From: UBA2386 sp046306335
GTDB taxonomy: Bacteria > Planctomycetota > UBA1135 > UBA2386
Length of the DNA stretch: 64,000 nucleotides
NCBI GenBank assembly: GCA_046306335.1
Contig: JBKDXM010000101.1
Location: forward strand, 1 to 64,000
Direction: 5' to 3'
This document shows positions 49,701 through 60,128 of this stretch, in pieces. Made by a program: the position numbers and the translations under genes. The first letter of the stretch is position 1, and each line of letters starts with the position of its first letter. Under the pieces are notes generated by a model. It was not told the DNA's origin and made no database searches. It was given only the letters and a program-made list of their open reading frames with translations.

Positions 49701-51524
49701 TCAGTGGCCGCAGCGCAGCTGCAGGCCGCGGGTCGCCGCCCACCCCGCGCCGCTCGCGCCGGGGTCGTTGGGGAACCACGCCTGCACGTAGAACGAGAAG
49801 CCGACGAACACCGGATCGTCCGGCAGCGGGATCGGCGCGGCGAACGCGCCGGCGCCGTCGGTCGGGACCAGCAGCCCGTCGAACGCCTGCACCTGGATCG
49901 TGCCGCCGTCGAACGGCTGCGCCGCCGGCTGGATGCCGACCAGCAGCACGCCGGTCGCCAGCGGCAGCGCGTTGGCGATCGCCAGCGTGAACGCCGCGCC
50001 GACGACCGGCGGGGTCGCCGTCAGCAGCGGCACGCCGGCCTGGCCCGGCTTGCCGGCGCCGTACGGGATCGCCGCCGCCTGGCCCTGCGTGCCGGCGAGC
50101 GCGAACGGCGCGTCGCTGGCGTCGCTGCCGACGCGTCCCTGCGCATCGCGGGCGACGACGCGCAAGCGCGCCTGCGCGATCTGCAGATCCGGCACGGTCC
50201 ACGTCCAACTGCCGGTGTGCGGCAGGTTGCTGGCGAGCGTGTAGGGATAGCTCTGGCCGTTGTTGGCCGACAGCTGCAGGTCGATCGCCGTCACCGCGGC
50301 GTCGTCGTCGGCGAGCCACTCGACGACGACCTGCGCCCCGGGCGCCAGCGACTGGCCGCCGTTCGGGGTCTTCAGGTACGCCGTCGGCGCGAGTCCGCCG
50401 CGGTGCGCCGGCACGTGCATGACGATGCAGTGCATGACGCCGGCCGAGGTGACGAGGCCCTGGCAGTTGACCTGCACGACCGTCTTGCCGGGCAGCGCCG
50501 CCTGCCACGCCGCCAGCGCGACCGCGTTGTCCGGCGACACGCTCGCGTTGGTGTAGCTCGGCACGATGGCGACGCCGTTGCACAGCACCATGTTGGTGTA
50601 CGTGTAGTGCACGCCGCTGACCGAGCGCGCCGGGATGCGCGCGACGGTCCAACCCTGCGCCGTCAGCGTCGCCGCCGCGCCGTCGCAGATGACGTCCTGC
50701 GTCGAACCGGGCTGCGCCGGCCAGTCGCTGATCATCGCCTTGCGGTCGCCGTACACCTGCATCCACATGTCGATGTGCTGCGTCGCGTCGACCGAGGTCG
50801 GGAACGCGTTCCACAGCGTCGTCTGCAGGTTCTGGTAGCTCTGCCAGTGGCCGACGATCTGCGCGGCCGTCAGCCCCGGGTTCTCGTTCTGGATCAGCGC
50901 CGTCGCGTGGCCGCTGCCGAGCCCGTCGAGGTGGTAGTTGCCGCCGCCGTGCACCAGCGGGATGCCGTAGACGCGGTGCCGCATGACCCCGCCGAAATGC
51001 TCCGGCATGGCGTCGTCGTTCGGCCGCGGCCGGTTGTAGGTGTGGTCGACGATGGCGCGGCAATCGCCCTCGAAGACGTAGCGCGGGCCGTAGTCGCGGA
51101 TCCAGATCGTGTCGGTCGTCGCGACCAACGTGACGACGCGCGCCATGTCGCAGCCGGCCGCGGCCAGCGCGCTCGTCGCCGTCGCCGCCTCGCTGGCGGT
51201 GTCGCAGTAGACGAAGGCGCGCGCCTGGCCGGTGGTCGTGACGTGGCGCGCGATCTGCTGCACGATCGCCAACTGCGCCGACGTGCCCTCGTAGGCGAGG
51301 CACAGTCCGTCCATGGGTTCGTACTCGGCGGCGCAGCGCACCGGCCCGGTCGGCGGCGGCGTCGGCGCGTCGCCGGCGACGGCGAGCGGGTTTTGCGCGA
51401 TCCAGGCTGCCTCGGCGGCGGTCAGGGCGCGCGGGATGTCGACGCCTTCGGGATACTGCTGTTGCGCGGCGACGGCGGCGACGCAGCACGGCAACGCGGC
51501 GAGGAAACGGAGGTGGTTGGACAC
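49701..51524 (-). CDS. Exported agmatine-deiminase-like protein with shared C-terminal module
   Basis: 607 aa with a signal peptide (LAALPCCVAAVAAQ). The guanidino-modifying domain (PF04371, agmatine/peptidyl-Arg deiminase) spans about 60-375: DTIWIRDYGP (139-147), HGGGNYHLD (192-200), HIDMWMQ (250-256) and catalytic Cys region GVMHCIVMH (C366). An Ig-like domain (about 383-480) and the shared planctomycete C-terminal module starting near YGAGKPGQAG (about 489-607) follow. Secreted deiminases of this fold are known in Porphyromonas; here a surface role in arginine or agmatine use is an inference. Confidence 0.9.
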   Translation of the reverse strand: MSNHLRFLAALPCCVAAVAAQQQYPEGVDIPRALTAAEAAWIAQNPLAVAGDAPTPPPTGPVRCAAEYEPMDGLCLAYEGTSAQLAIVQQIARHVTTTGQARAFVYCDTASEAATATSALAAAGCDMARVVTLVATTDTIWIRDYGPRYVFEGDCRAIVDHTYNRPRPNDDAMPEHFGGVMRHRVYGIPLVHGGGNYHLDGLGSGHATALIQNENPGLTAAQIVGHWQSYQNLQTTLWNAFPTSVDATQHIDMWMQVYGDRKAMISDWPAQPGSTQDVICDGAAATLTAQGWTVARIPARSVSGVHYTYTNMVLCNGVAIVPSYTNASVSPDNAVALAAWQAALPGKTVVQVNCQGLVTSAGVMHCIVMHVPAHRGGLAPTAYLKTPNGGQSLAPGAQVVVEWLADDDAAVTAIDLQLSANNGQSYPYTLASNLPHTGSWTWTVPDLQIAQARLRVVARDAQGRVGSDASDAPFALAGTQGQAAAIPYGAGKPGQAGVPLLTATPPVVGAAFTLAIANALPLATGVLLVGIQPAAQPFDGGTIQVQAFDGLLVPTDGAGAFAAPIPLPDDPVFVGFSFYVQAWFPNDPGASGAGWAATRGLQLRCGH

Positions 51525-51731
51525 GGCTGGCCTTTGGGCAGGCGGCCATCAAGCCCCCGCGGCGCGCCGGCGTCAACGGCACCCCGCGGGATCGCTGCCG
51601 CGGCGGGCCGCGTCACCCTGGGCACCGACGCCAGCGCCCGCCGATGGCATGGCGGCGACCGCCGCCATGTGCGTAGGCCCCCCGCGTTGACCGCCGGGCA
51701 GCCAGCGCCGATCGTCTGCTGCCTGCCGCCG

Positions 51732-52202
51732 ATGCCCGCTCCCCGCCCGACGCCGACGCACGAGTCGCCGCCAACGCCGACAAGCCCCGCTGCCGCCGCG
51801 TCCGCGGCCGGCGACGGTCTCGCCGGGGTGCGCATCCTGATCGCCGACGACGAGGACCTGCTGCGCGGTTCGATGGCTCGCCACCTCGGCCGCCTCGGCG
51901 CGGACGTGGCGGTGGCGGCCGACGGCCTCGCCGCCCTCGCCGCGCTGCGCGCCGACCGCCACGACGTGCTGCTGCTCGACGGCAACATGCCACACTGCAA
52001 CGGCGCGGGCGTGCTCGCCGACCTGCGCCGCGCCCCGCTGCCGTACCCGCTGTTCATCGTGCTGCTGTCCGGCGGCGACCTGCACGCCGCCGATGGCGCG
52101 CGCTACGAGGACCTCGGGGCCGACCTCGTGGTGGCGAAGCCGGCGCGCATCCGCGAACTGGCGGCACAGATCGCAACGGCGCGCGCACGGCGCCGCGACT
52201 AG
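51732..52202 (+). CDS. Single-domain response regulator
   Basis: 156 aa. After a Pro/Thr/Ala-rich, unstructured N-terminal tail of about 35 residues comes a complete receiver: ILIADDEDLLRGS (acidic pocket), LLLDGNMPHC (phospho-Asp), and VVAKPARI (Lys). No output domain. Such stand-alone receivers relay phosphate or bind partners. No kinase adjoins it; two sensor kinases are within 6 kb. The start could be at another in-frame position upstream, as the tail is low complexity. Confidence 0.85.
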   Translation: MPAPRPTPTHESPPTPTSPAAAASAAGDGLAGVRILIADDEDLLRGSMARHLGRLGADVAVAADGLAALAALRADRHDVLLLDGNMPHCNGAGVLADLRRAPLPYPLFIVLLSGGDLHAADGARYEDLGADLVVAKPARIRELAAQIATARARRRD

Positions 52203-52277
52203 GAGTCTGCGCCACGAAAGGCCGCGCTGGATCGGCGCGCGTTCCGTGACGCAGACTCCTAGGAGTCTGCGCCACGG
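52200..52277. repeat. Palindromic repeat element (REP-like), three copies of a 16-bp motif
   Basis: taggagtctgcgccacg at 52200-52216 is followed by the inverted copy cgtgacgcagactccta at 52245-52261 and a third, direct copy at 52260-52276. The centre between copies two and three, gcagactcctaggagtctgc, is a perfect palindrome around 52260/52261. The first copy starts at the TAG of the response regulator gene. No T-run follows, so it resembles a REP-type element or a structured mRNA end more than an intrinsic terminator. Confidence 0.88.
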
Positions 52278-52343
52278 CCGCGTCGCGCCTTGGTTTTCCG
52301 CCGCTGCTCCTCGTTGCGGGCGCGCTCCCGCTACCCTTGCGGC

Positions 52344-54143
52344 GTGTTCCCGTACCCGCTCGCTGGCTTCCACCGCACGGCCGCGCTCGCGGCGATCGTC
52401 GTCGCGCCGTGGCTGGCGGCCCAGGATCCGGAGTCGACGCCGGCCGGACGCACGCGCTACCTCGGCCGCGAGATCGCGCAGACGATGCACTGGACCGGGG
52501 CTGGCTGGCTGCTGCGGGCCACGCGCGAGGCGGAGGAGAACGGCGCGGCGCTGCAGCGCTGGCTCGCCGTGCCGGCCGGCCAGAGCGTCTGCGACCTCGG
52601 GTGCGGCAACGGCTACCACACGCTGCCCTTGGCGCGCGCGGTGGGCCCCGAGGGCCGCGTGTTCGGCGTCGAACTGCAGCCGCAGTACCTCGTCATGTTG
52701 CAGCAACGGGCCAAGGCGGCGGGGCTCGCGAACGTCGTCGGCGTCGAGTCGACCATCGACGACCCCAGGCTGCCGCCGGCGTCGTGCGACCTCGTGCTGA
52801 TGGTCGACGTCTACCACGAGCTGTCCCATCCGGTGCGCGTCATGCAGCGCGTCCGCGCCGCCTTGCGACCCGGCGGCCGCGTGGTGCTCGTCGAGTTCCG
52901 CGCCGAGGATCCGGAGGTGCCGATCAAGCCTGAACACACGATGACCAAGGCGCAGGTGCTGCGCGAGATGGCGAGCCACGGCTTCCGCTGCGTCGACGAC
53001 CACGACGAACTGCCGTGGCAGCACGCGATGGCCTTCGAGCCCGCCCCGGACGACGCGCGCCTCGCCGCGCGCGAGACGCTGCGCGGCGCGCTGCGCGCGG
53101 CGGCCGCCGGCGATCGCCGCGTGCTGGCGCCGTTCCTCGCCGCGGACGCGCCGTGGACGGCAGCGCCGCCGGCGAACGCGCGGCTGGCGCTGCGCGCGGG
53201 GCCGGGCGGCAGCGTGCGCGCCGACGTCGAAGGGCGCGCCTACGCGCTCACGACCGACGCCGACGGGCGCACCTTCGTCGCCCCGACGGCGGCCGCGCCG
53301 TGGCGCCGTTCGCACGGCAGCGAGCTGGCGTTCCACGCCATGCACACGGGCTTCGGCAGCGAGCCGGTCGCCGCGCAGGCGGCGCTGGTCGCCGAACTCG
53401 GCTTCGACGGCCTCGCGACCGGCCTCGACGACCTCGCGACGGCGCGCCGCGCCTGCGAAGAGCACGGCGGCGACCTCGCCAGCGCCTACGCCGTCGTGAC
53501 GCTGCCGGACGTGCCGGCGACGGCGTCGCCGACGCTCGCGCTGGCGCCGCAGCGGGCGCCGGCGCGCGACGCGCTGGCGGCGCTCGCCGGGGGGCCCGGC
53601 CAGCGGTGGCGCGCCCTGCGCCACGACGGCGCGCCGCACCGGAGCGCCACCGGCGATCGCGTCGCGCTCGCCGCGCTGCGCGCCCTGCTGCCCGACGCGC
53701 GCGCGCACGGCGTCGCCATCGCGCTGTATCCGCACCACGACTTCTGGCTGGAGACCATCGACGATGCGCTGCGGCTGGCGACGGCGCTCGACGATCCCGC
53801 GATCGGGGTCTGCTTCAACCTGTGCCATCACCTGCGCACGGGCGGCGACGACCCCGCGGCGGCCCTGCGGCGCGCCGCGCCGCGCCTGTCGGCGGTGACC
53901 ATCCACGGCGCCAGCAGCGGCGGCGCGACCTGGGCGCAGCTGATCCGGCCGCTCGACGACGGCGACCAGGACCTGCGCGGCCTGCTGGCGACGCTCGCGG
54001 CGATCGGCTTCCGCGGCCCGGTCGGGCTGCAGGGCTTCGGCCTGCCGCCGCCGGCGCGCGACCACCTGTCGCGGTCGCGGGCGGCGTGGCGGCGCGCGCC
54101 GCCGCCGCCGCCGGCCGCGGCCCCCGAGCGCCGCGAGCGCTGA
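52344..54143 (+). CDS. Exported fusion of SAM methyltransferase and TIM-barrel isomerase-like domain
   Basis: About 599 aa from a GTG that gives a signal-like N-terminus (FHRTAALAAIVVAPWLAAQ). Domain 1 (about 35-235) is a class I methyltransferase: VCDLGCGNGYHT motif I near 82-92, VFGVELQPQYL, LVLMVDVYHEL and LRPGGRVVLVEF. Domain 2 (about 325-565) is a sugar-phosphate isomerase/epimerase-type TIM barrel: LAFHAMHTGFGSEP, VAIALYPHHDFWLE, IGVCFNLCHHLRTGG and SAVTIHGASSGG. An export signal on a methyltransferase is odd, because SAM is cytosolic. Function unknown. Confidence 0.82.
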   Translation: MFPYPLAGFHRTAALAAIVVAPWLAAQDPESTPAGRTRYLGREIAQTMHWTGAGWLLRATREAEENGAALQRWLAVPAGQSVCDLGCGNGYHTLPLARAVGPEGRVFGVELQPQYLVMLQQRAKAAGLANVVGVESTIDDPRLPPASCDLVLMVDVYHELSHPVRVMQRVRAALRPGGRVVLVEFRAEDPEVPIKPEHTMTKAQVLREMASHGFRCVDDHDELPWQHAMAFEPAPDDARLAARETLRGALRAAAAGDRRVLAPFLAADAPWTAAPPANARLALRAGPGGSVRADVEGRAYALTTDADGRTFVAPTAAAPWRRSHGSELAFHAMHTGFGSEPVAAQAALVAELGFDGLATGLDDLATARRACEEHGGDLASAYAVVTLPDVPATASPTLALAPQRAPARDALAALAGGPGQRWRALRHDGAPHRSATGDRVALAALRALLPDARAHGVAIALYPHHDFWLETIDDALRLATALDDPAIGVCFNLCHHLRTGGDDPAAALRRAAPRLSAVTIHGASSGGATWAQLIRPLDDGDQDLRGLLATLAAIGFRGPVGLQGFGLPPPARDHLSRSRAAWRRAPPPPPAAAPERRER

Positions 54144-54186
54144 CGTGCCGATCCGGAGTCCAGCGATGCTCTGAGCCTTCCGTTCC

Positions 54187-54348
54187 ATGAAGCGGGCCGC
54201 GGTCGTGGCCCTCGGCGTCCTGGCGGGGCTGGCGGCGCAACGCTGGCTCGGCGTCGACGGCGGCGCCGTCATCGGCCTGTGCCTGGGCGTGCTCGCCGCC
54301 AACTTCGTGCCGCTGCCGTCGTGCGGCGGCGACGACGCGGCCGGCTGA
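54187..54348 (+). CDS. Small membrane protein, unknown
   Basis: 53 aa: MKRAAVVALGVLAGLAAQRW opens it, then a second hydrophobic segment (AVIGLCLGVLAANFVPL, about 27-43) and an ending CGGDDAAG. Two short helices suggest a membrane hairpin. It lies 43 bp after the methyltransferase fusion gene on the same strand. The codon choice matches neighbours (GC-ending). Short length keeps this uncertain. Confidence 0.5.
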   Translation: MKRAAVVALGVLAGLAAQRWLGVDGGAVIGLCLGVLAANFVPLPSCGGDDAAG

Positions 54349-54401
54349 CGCGTCGCCGTGACCAGCGCGCGGTCGGTCGCCCGCGGCCGCCGGTGGCGCG
54401 G

Positions 54402-56303
<1,902 letters not shown>

Positions 56304-56454
56304 CTCGATGCGCCACGCTGGCCGCCGGCGCAGCCAGGGTCAAGGTCGCCATCGGCCCCGGACGGCATACGCCGAAGGGCGCAGCGGCGCGCCGCGCCGG
56401 CGGCCGACCGGGGCCATCGGCGAGCCCGTACCACCCCGCTTCGGTCGCCGGCTC

Positions 56455-57729
56455 TCAGCCGCCGAGCACCGACTTCAGACCGTTCGAGGCGTAGAGCCCG
56501 AGCAGATTGCCCGTCGTCAAGCAGGCTGACTGCGTGAAGAAGGTCTGGCCGACGAGCGCGAGCGACGCCGGCACGGTGATCGCCAGGTTCGCCGCGCCGC
56601 CGACGTTGGTGGCGGCCAGCGACACGAAGGGCGTGTCGACGAGGACGGTGCAACCGGGCGCGCCGAGCGCAGCGAGCGGCAGCGCGGTCGGGGCCCCGCC
56701 GAAGAACGTGATCGCGATCGGCGACACCGGGTCGATGTTGGCGGTGGCGAGGTTCCAGTTGCCGCCGATGTTCGGCGCGTTCGACGACAGCGTCAGCGGG
56801 GTCGCGCCGCCGCAACCCAGGCCGTAGGCGACGCTGCGGCGTGCGCGCATCAGTTCCGGCCCGCCGGTAGCGGTGGGGAAGTTGATCGCGAGGATGGCTT
56901 CGTCGCCCGCCGCGGACACCGTCAGGCCGTTCACGCCCGGAGAAGTGCCGACGGTGTTGAACTCGCTCCAGACCACGGGCGTGCCGAACGGCGAGTTGCG
57001 GTCCGGCCGCGTCGCCGCGAACACGTAGAGCCTGCTGATCGGCGCCGGTTGCTGCTCGTTGAAGACGATCTGCAAGCCGTCGAAGGAGATCTCGACGTCC
57101 CGTCGCGAGCGGCCGTTGGCCAGTTCGGTCACCAGCGCCGGCGTCGACCAGGGCTGGCTCGGGCTGCTGCGGGTGGCGCGGAAGATCGCCGGCGCGGTGC
57201 CGGCCGGATTGCCCCACCCGCTCGTGGTGAAGTAACACTCCGTGCCATCGAGGGTCATCGAGAACAGCGACTCGGTCCCTGACGAGTTGAGCTCGGCGAC
57301 GTTGGTCGGGGTGCCCCACGGCTGCCCGGGCGCGCTGCGGGTGGCGCGCCAGATGTCGCTGCTGGGGGTGGCTCCGTTCGGGATGCTCCCGGTCCGGCTG
57401 CTGACGAAGTAGATCTCCAGGTCGCCGAGCACGACGAACGGCGCGCCGTCGGTCTGCGCGGAGTTCAGGGCGGTCTCGAGCACCGGGGCGTTCCACGGCC
57501 CGCCCAGGTAGGGGCGCGTCGCCGAGTAGATGTCCGTGCCACCCAGCCCGCCAGGACGGCTCGACGTGAACCACAGCGTGAGGCCGTCCAGCGACAGGTG
57601 GGGATCGCCTTCGAAGGAGGTGCTGTTGAGCACGGTCTGCAGGACCGGCGGTTCGAAGCCAGCGCCCTGGGCGGGCAGCAGCGCGGCGAGGACGAACGGG
57701 CAGAGACGAACGAAGCTGGCGTGGCGCAT
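56455..57729 (-). CDS. Exported PD40/beta-propeller-like protein with shared C-terminal module
   Basis: 424 aa. Signal peptide (RLCPFVLAALLPAQG). The body has repeated propeller-like units with LSLDGLTLWFTSSRPGG, DLEIYFVSSRTG and TLDGTECYFTTS patterns plus IWRATR-type strands, as in PD40/TolB repeats. The last 120 residues (about 305-424) form the shared module: YGLGCGGATP, NIGG, LGAPGCTVLVD. The start is supported by a GGAG 6 bp upstream of the ATG at 57729; an ATG at 57741 is in frame. Likely surface or secreted; function unknown. Confidence 0.85.
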   Translation of the reverse strand: MRHASFVRLCPFVLAALLPAQGAGFEPPVLQTVLNSTSFEGDPHLSLDGLTLWFTSSRPGGLGGTDIYSATRPYLGGPWNAPVLETALNSAQTDGAPFVVLGDLEIYFVSSRTGSIPNGATPSSDIWRATRSAPGQPWGTPTNVAELNSSGTESLFSMTLDGTECYFTTSGWGNPAGTAPAIFRATRSSPSQPWSTPALVTELANGRSRRDVEISFDGLQIVFNEQQPAPISRLYVFAATRPDRNSPFGTPVVWSEFNTVGTSPGVNGLTVSAAGDEAILAINFPTATGGPELMRARRSVAYGLGCGGATPLTLSSNAPNIGGNWNLATANIDPVSPIAITFFGGAPTALPLAALGAPGCTVLVDTPFVSLAATNVGGAANLAITVPASLALVGQTFFTQSACLTTGNLLGLYASNGLKSVLGG

Positions 57730-57897
57730 CGAACACTCCATGACGAGGGACGAGATGAAACGGCGCGCGGCGCGCGCCGACGCGGCGACCGGACGCCGAC
57801 CGCCGCGAGGATCGCATCTGCGCGCGCCGTGTCCACCCCCCCTTGCGGAGCAACGACCCGCACGGCGGCCCGACCGACCGGCCGCCGCCACCGCAAG

Positions 57898-59205
57898 TCA
57901 GCGCGCCGCCGGGAAGTACAGCCGGAATTCGGCGCCTGCGCCGGGCGCGCTCGTCACCGCGATGTGGCCGGCGGCGGCGTGCACGATCGAGTAGACGGTG
58001 GCGAGCCCGAGGCCCGTGCCCTGGTCGATCGGCTTGGTGGTGAAGAACGGGTCGAAGATCCGCTCCTGCACGTCCTTGCTCATGCCGACGCCGTCGTCCG
58101 CCACGCGCAGCAACAGCCAGTCCCCCGGACCGACGCCGTCGGCCGCCGCCGGCGCAGCGGCGCCGTGCACACCGGCGACCTCCAGACGCAACCGCCCGCC
58201 GCGCGGCATCGCATCGCGGGCGTTGACGACGAGGTTCATGACCACCTGCTCGAACTGCACCGGATCGATGCGGATCGGCGGCGCGGACGGGTCCGCCGCG
58301 AACGCGAGTTCGACCGATGCACCGGCGGCCTGCCGCAGCAGCGGCCGCATGCGCGCCAGCGCCGCGCCGACGGCCAGCGCCTGCGACTCGCCCTCGCGCC
58401 GGCGACCGAAGTCGAGCAGCCGCCGCGTCAACCCGCCCGCCTGCTGCAAGGTCTGCTGCATCAGCTCGACGGCAGCGCGGCGGTCCTCGCTCAGGTCGCC
58501 GCGGGCCGCGAGCGACTCGCCGAGGCCGTCGAGTTCGGCGCCGAGCAGCATCAGCACGTTGTGGAAGTCGTGCGCGATGCCGCCGGCCATGCGCCCCAGC
58601 GCCTCCATCTTCTGCGCACGGCGCAGCGCTGCATCGCGCTCCTGCTGCTGGATGGTCGCGCCGAGCACCCGCGCGGCGACGTGCAGCAGGTCGACTTCGA
58701 GCTTCTGCCACGACTGCCGGCTGCTGCACGCATCGAAGCCGATGAACCCCCACCAGCGGCCGGCGACGCGCACCGGTTGGGCCAGCAGCGACAGGATGCC
58801 CTGGTCGGCGAGCAGCGGCCGCTCGGACGGCGGGAAGTCCTCGATGTCGCCGGCGACGGGCTCGCCATTGGCCATGGCGCGGACCCAACGCTCGTACCCG
58901 GCCGCGACCAGATCGAGGTCCTGCAGGTCCGGGTTGTCCAGTTGCGGCGCGATGCCGGCGACGCACCACTCGAACCGCTGCGACGCGCGCGGCCGACCCG
59001 CCGCGTCCACCGCCACTTCGAACACATAGACGCGGCTCGCACCGATCGCCTCGCCGAGCGCCGCCAGCACCGGCGGCACGAGTTCGCGCCACGGCGCCGA
59101 CCCCGCCAGGATGTCGCAGCAGCGCGCGACGGCGTCGAGCACGACGTCGTGACGCGGCCCGGGGACGCGCGGCGTCGGCGAGGGCGAAGACTTGGGGGCG
59201 GCCAT
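57898..59205 (-). CDS. GAF-domain sensor histidine kinase
   Basis: 435 aa, soluble. A GAF domain fills about 20-190 (FEVAVDAAGRPRASQRFEW, VRVAGRWWGFIGFDAC). HisKA with GGIAHDFHNVLMLLGAELDGL (in parts, H about 209) and HATPase (VNARDAM, DDGVGMS, GTGLGLATVYSIV) follow. Ends without receiver. Signal unknown; GAF may bind a small ligand. Lies 168 bp upstream of the exported propeller gene on the same strand. Confidence 0.93.
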   Translation of the reverse strand: MAAPKSSPSPTPRVPGPRHDVVLDAVARCCDILAGSAPWRELVPPVLAALGEAIGASRVYVFEVAVDAAGRPRASQRFEWCVAGIAPQLDNPDLQDLDLVAAGYERWVRAMANGEPVAGDIEDFPPSERPLLADQGILSLLAQPVRVAGRWWGFIGFDACSSRQSWQKLEVDLLHVAARVLGATIQQQERDAALRRAQKMEALGRMAGGIAHDFHNVLMLLGAELDGLGESLAARGDLSEDRRAAVELMQQTLQQAGGLTRRLLDFGRRREGESQALAVGAALARMRPLLRQAAGASVELAFAADPSAPPIRIDPVQFEQVVMNLVVNARDAMPRGGRLRLEVAGVHGAAAPAAADGVGPGDWLLLRVADDGVGMSKDVQERIFDPFFTTKPIDQGTGLGLATVYSIVHAAAGHIAVTSAPGAGAEFRLYFPAAR

Positions 59206-59265
59206 GTCCGGCCCACCATAGCGCAGGCGCGCGCCGCCGACGGGGTGGCCGGCCGCGACCGGCAG

Positions 59266-60066
59266 TCAGCCCCCCATGCCGAAGGCGCGGTACAGGTCGA
59301 AGCCGAACGCCTTCTTCAGCAGCAGCAGCAGCACGACGACCAGTGCGAGGTGCATCGCCGACACGACGGCCTCGGCCGCGAGGCGCGCGGCGAAGGAAGT
59401 GGCGGCCGAGGGGCCGGGGCCACCGCCAGCGCGGCGCGCCGAGGGCGGCAGCCGGATCACGTCGTTGTCGTGGCCGTCGCGGGCGCCGGTAGCAGCGCTG
59501 GCACCCGGCCCAGGCGTCGGCGCGAAGGCCTCCCAGCCACGGCCGCGCGCCACCGCCGGAGCGGCGGCGGGCGGGACCTCGTCGGCGAACACGATCGGCG
59601 CGGCCGCCGGCGCCGTGGACGCTGCGGCCACGGTGGGCGCAGGCGGCGCGACGGGCGGCGCGGCCGTCTGCTCGCCGTCGTCCGCCGCGCCATCGTCGTC
59701 GGCGTCGATCGACCGTCGTTCGTGCGACCCGCCGGGCGCGAACCACGCCGCTGCGGTGGCGTCGTCGACGCGTTCCACGGCGACGAAGCGCACGAAGGTC
59801 TCACCGAGGTGGAAGCCGTCGCCGATCGCGAGCGCCACCATCGGCTGGCGGGCGCCGCGGTGCAGCAGACCATGCGACGACGCGAGGTCGACGGCGATCA
59901 CGCGGCCTTGGGCGAAGCTCAGCTGGCAGTGGCGGCGCGAGACCTTCGGATCGCGCAGCGGCACGGTGCAGGCGCTGCTGCGGCCGAGCGTGACGGCTTC
60001 GTCCGGCCGGATCAGGAAGTCCGCGACGTTGCCGCGGGTGGTCGCCGCCATGCGCGCGAGTTCCAT
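59266..60066 (-). CDS. FHA-domain protein with C-terminal membrane anchor
   Basis: 266 aa. FHA domain at about 18-90 with LGRSSACTVPLRDPKVSRRHCQL (GRS, SRRH) and SSHG, so a phospho-Thr-binding fold. A Pro/Ala-rich linker (about 110-200) leads to one C-terminal membrane helix (AMHLALVVVLLLLLKKAF). No kinase domain. It is divergent from an FHA-Ser/Thr kinase gene with 62 bp between starts, so the two are probably co-regulated and may act together. The start at 60066 leaves the FHA domain intact; 60084 is possible. Confidence 0.86.
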   Translation of the reverse strand: MELARMAATTRGNVADFLIRPDEAVTLGRSSACTVPLRDPKVSRRHCQLSFAQGRVIAVDLASSHGLLHRGARQPMVALAIGDGFHLGETFVRFVAVERVDDATAAAWFAPGGSHERRSIDADDDGAADDGEQTAAPPVAPPAPTVAAASTAPAAAPIVFADEVPPAAAPAVARGRGWEAFAPTPGPGASAATGARDGHDNDVIRLPPSARRAGGGPGPSAATSFAARLAAEAVVSAMHLALVVVLLLLLKKAFGFDLYRAFGMGG

Positions 60067-60128
60067 GCCGCGGCGTCTTACCACGCCGCGCGTTGCCTCG
60101 CTGCCCTGGCGCGTTAGGCTGCGACGGA

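Noticed and set aside
52200..52277. Rho-independent terminator
   Set aside because: Stems are strong but no T-run follows on either strand.
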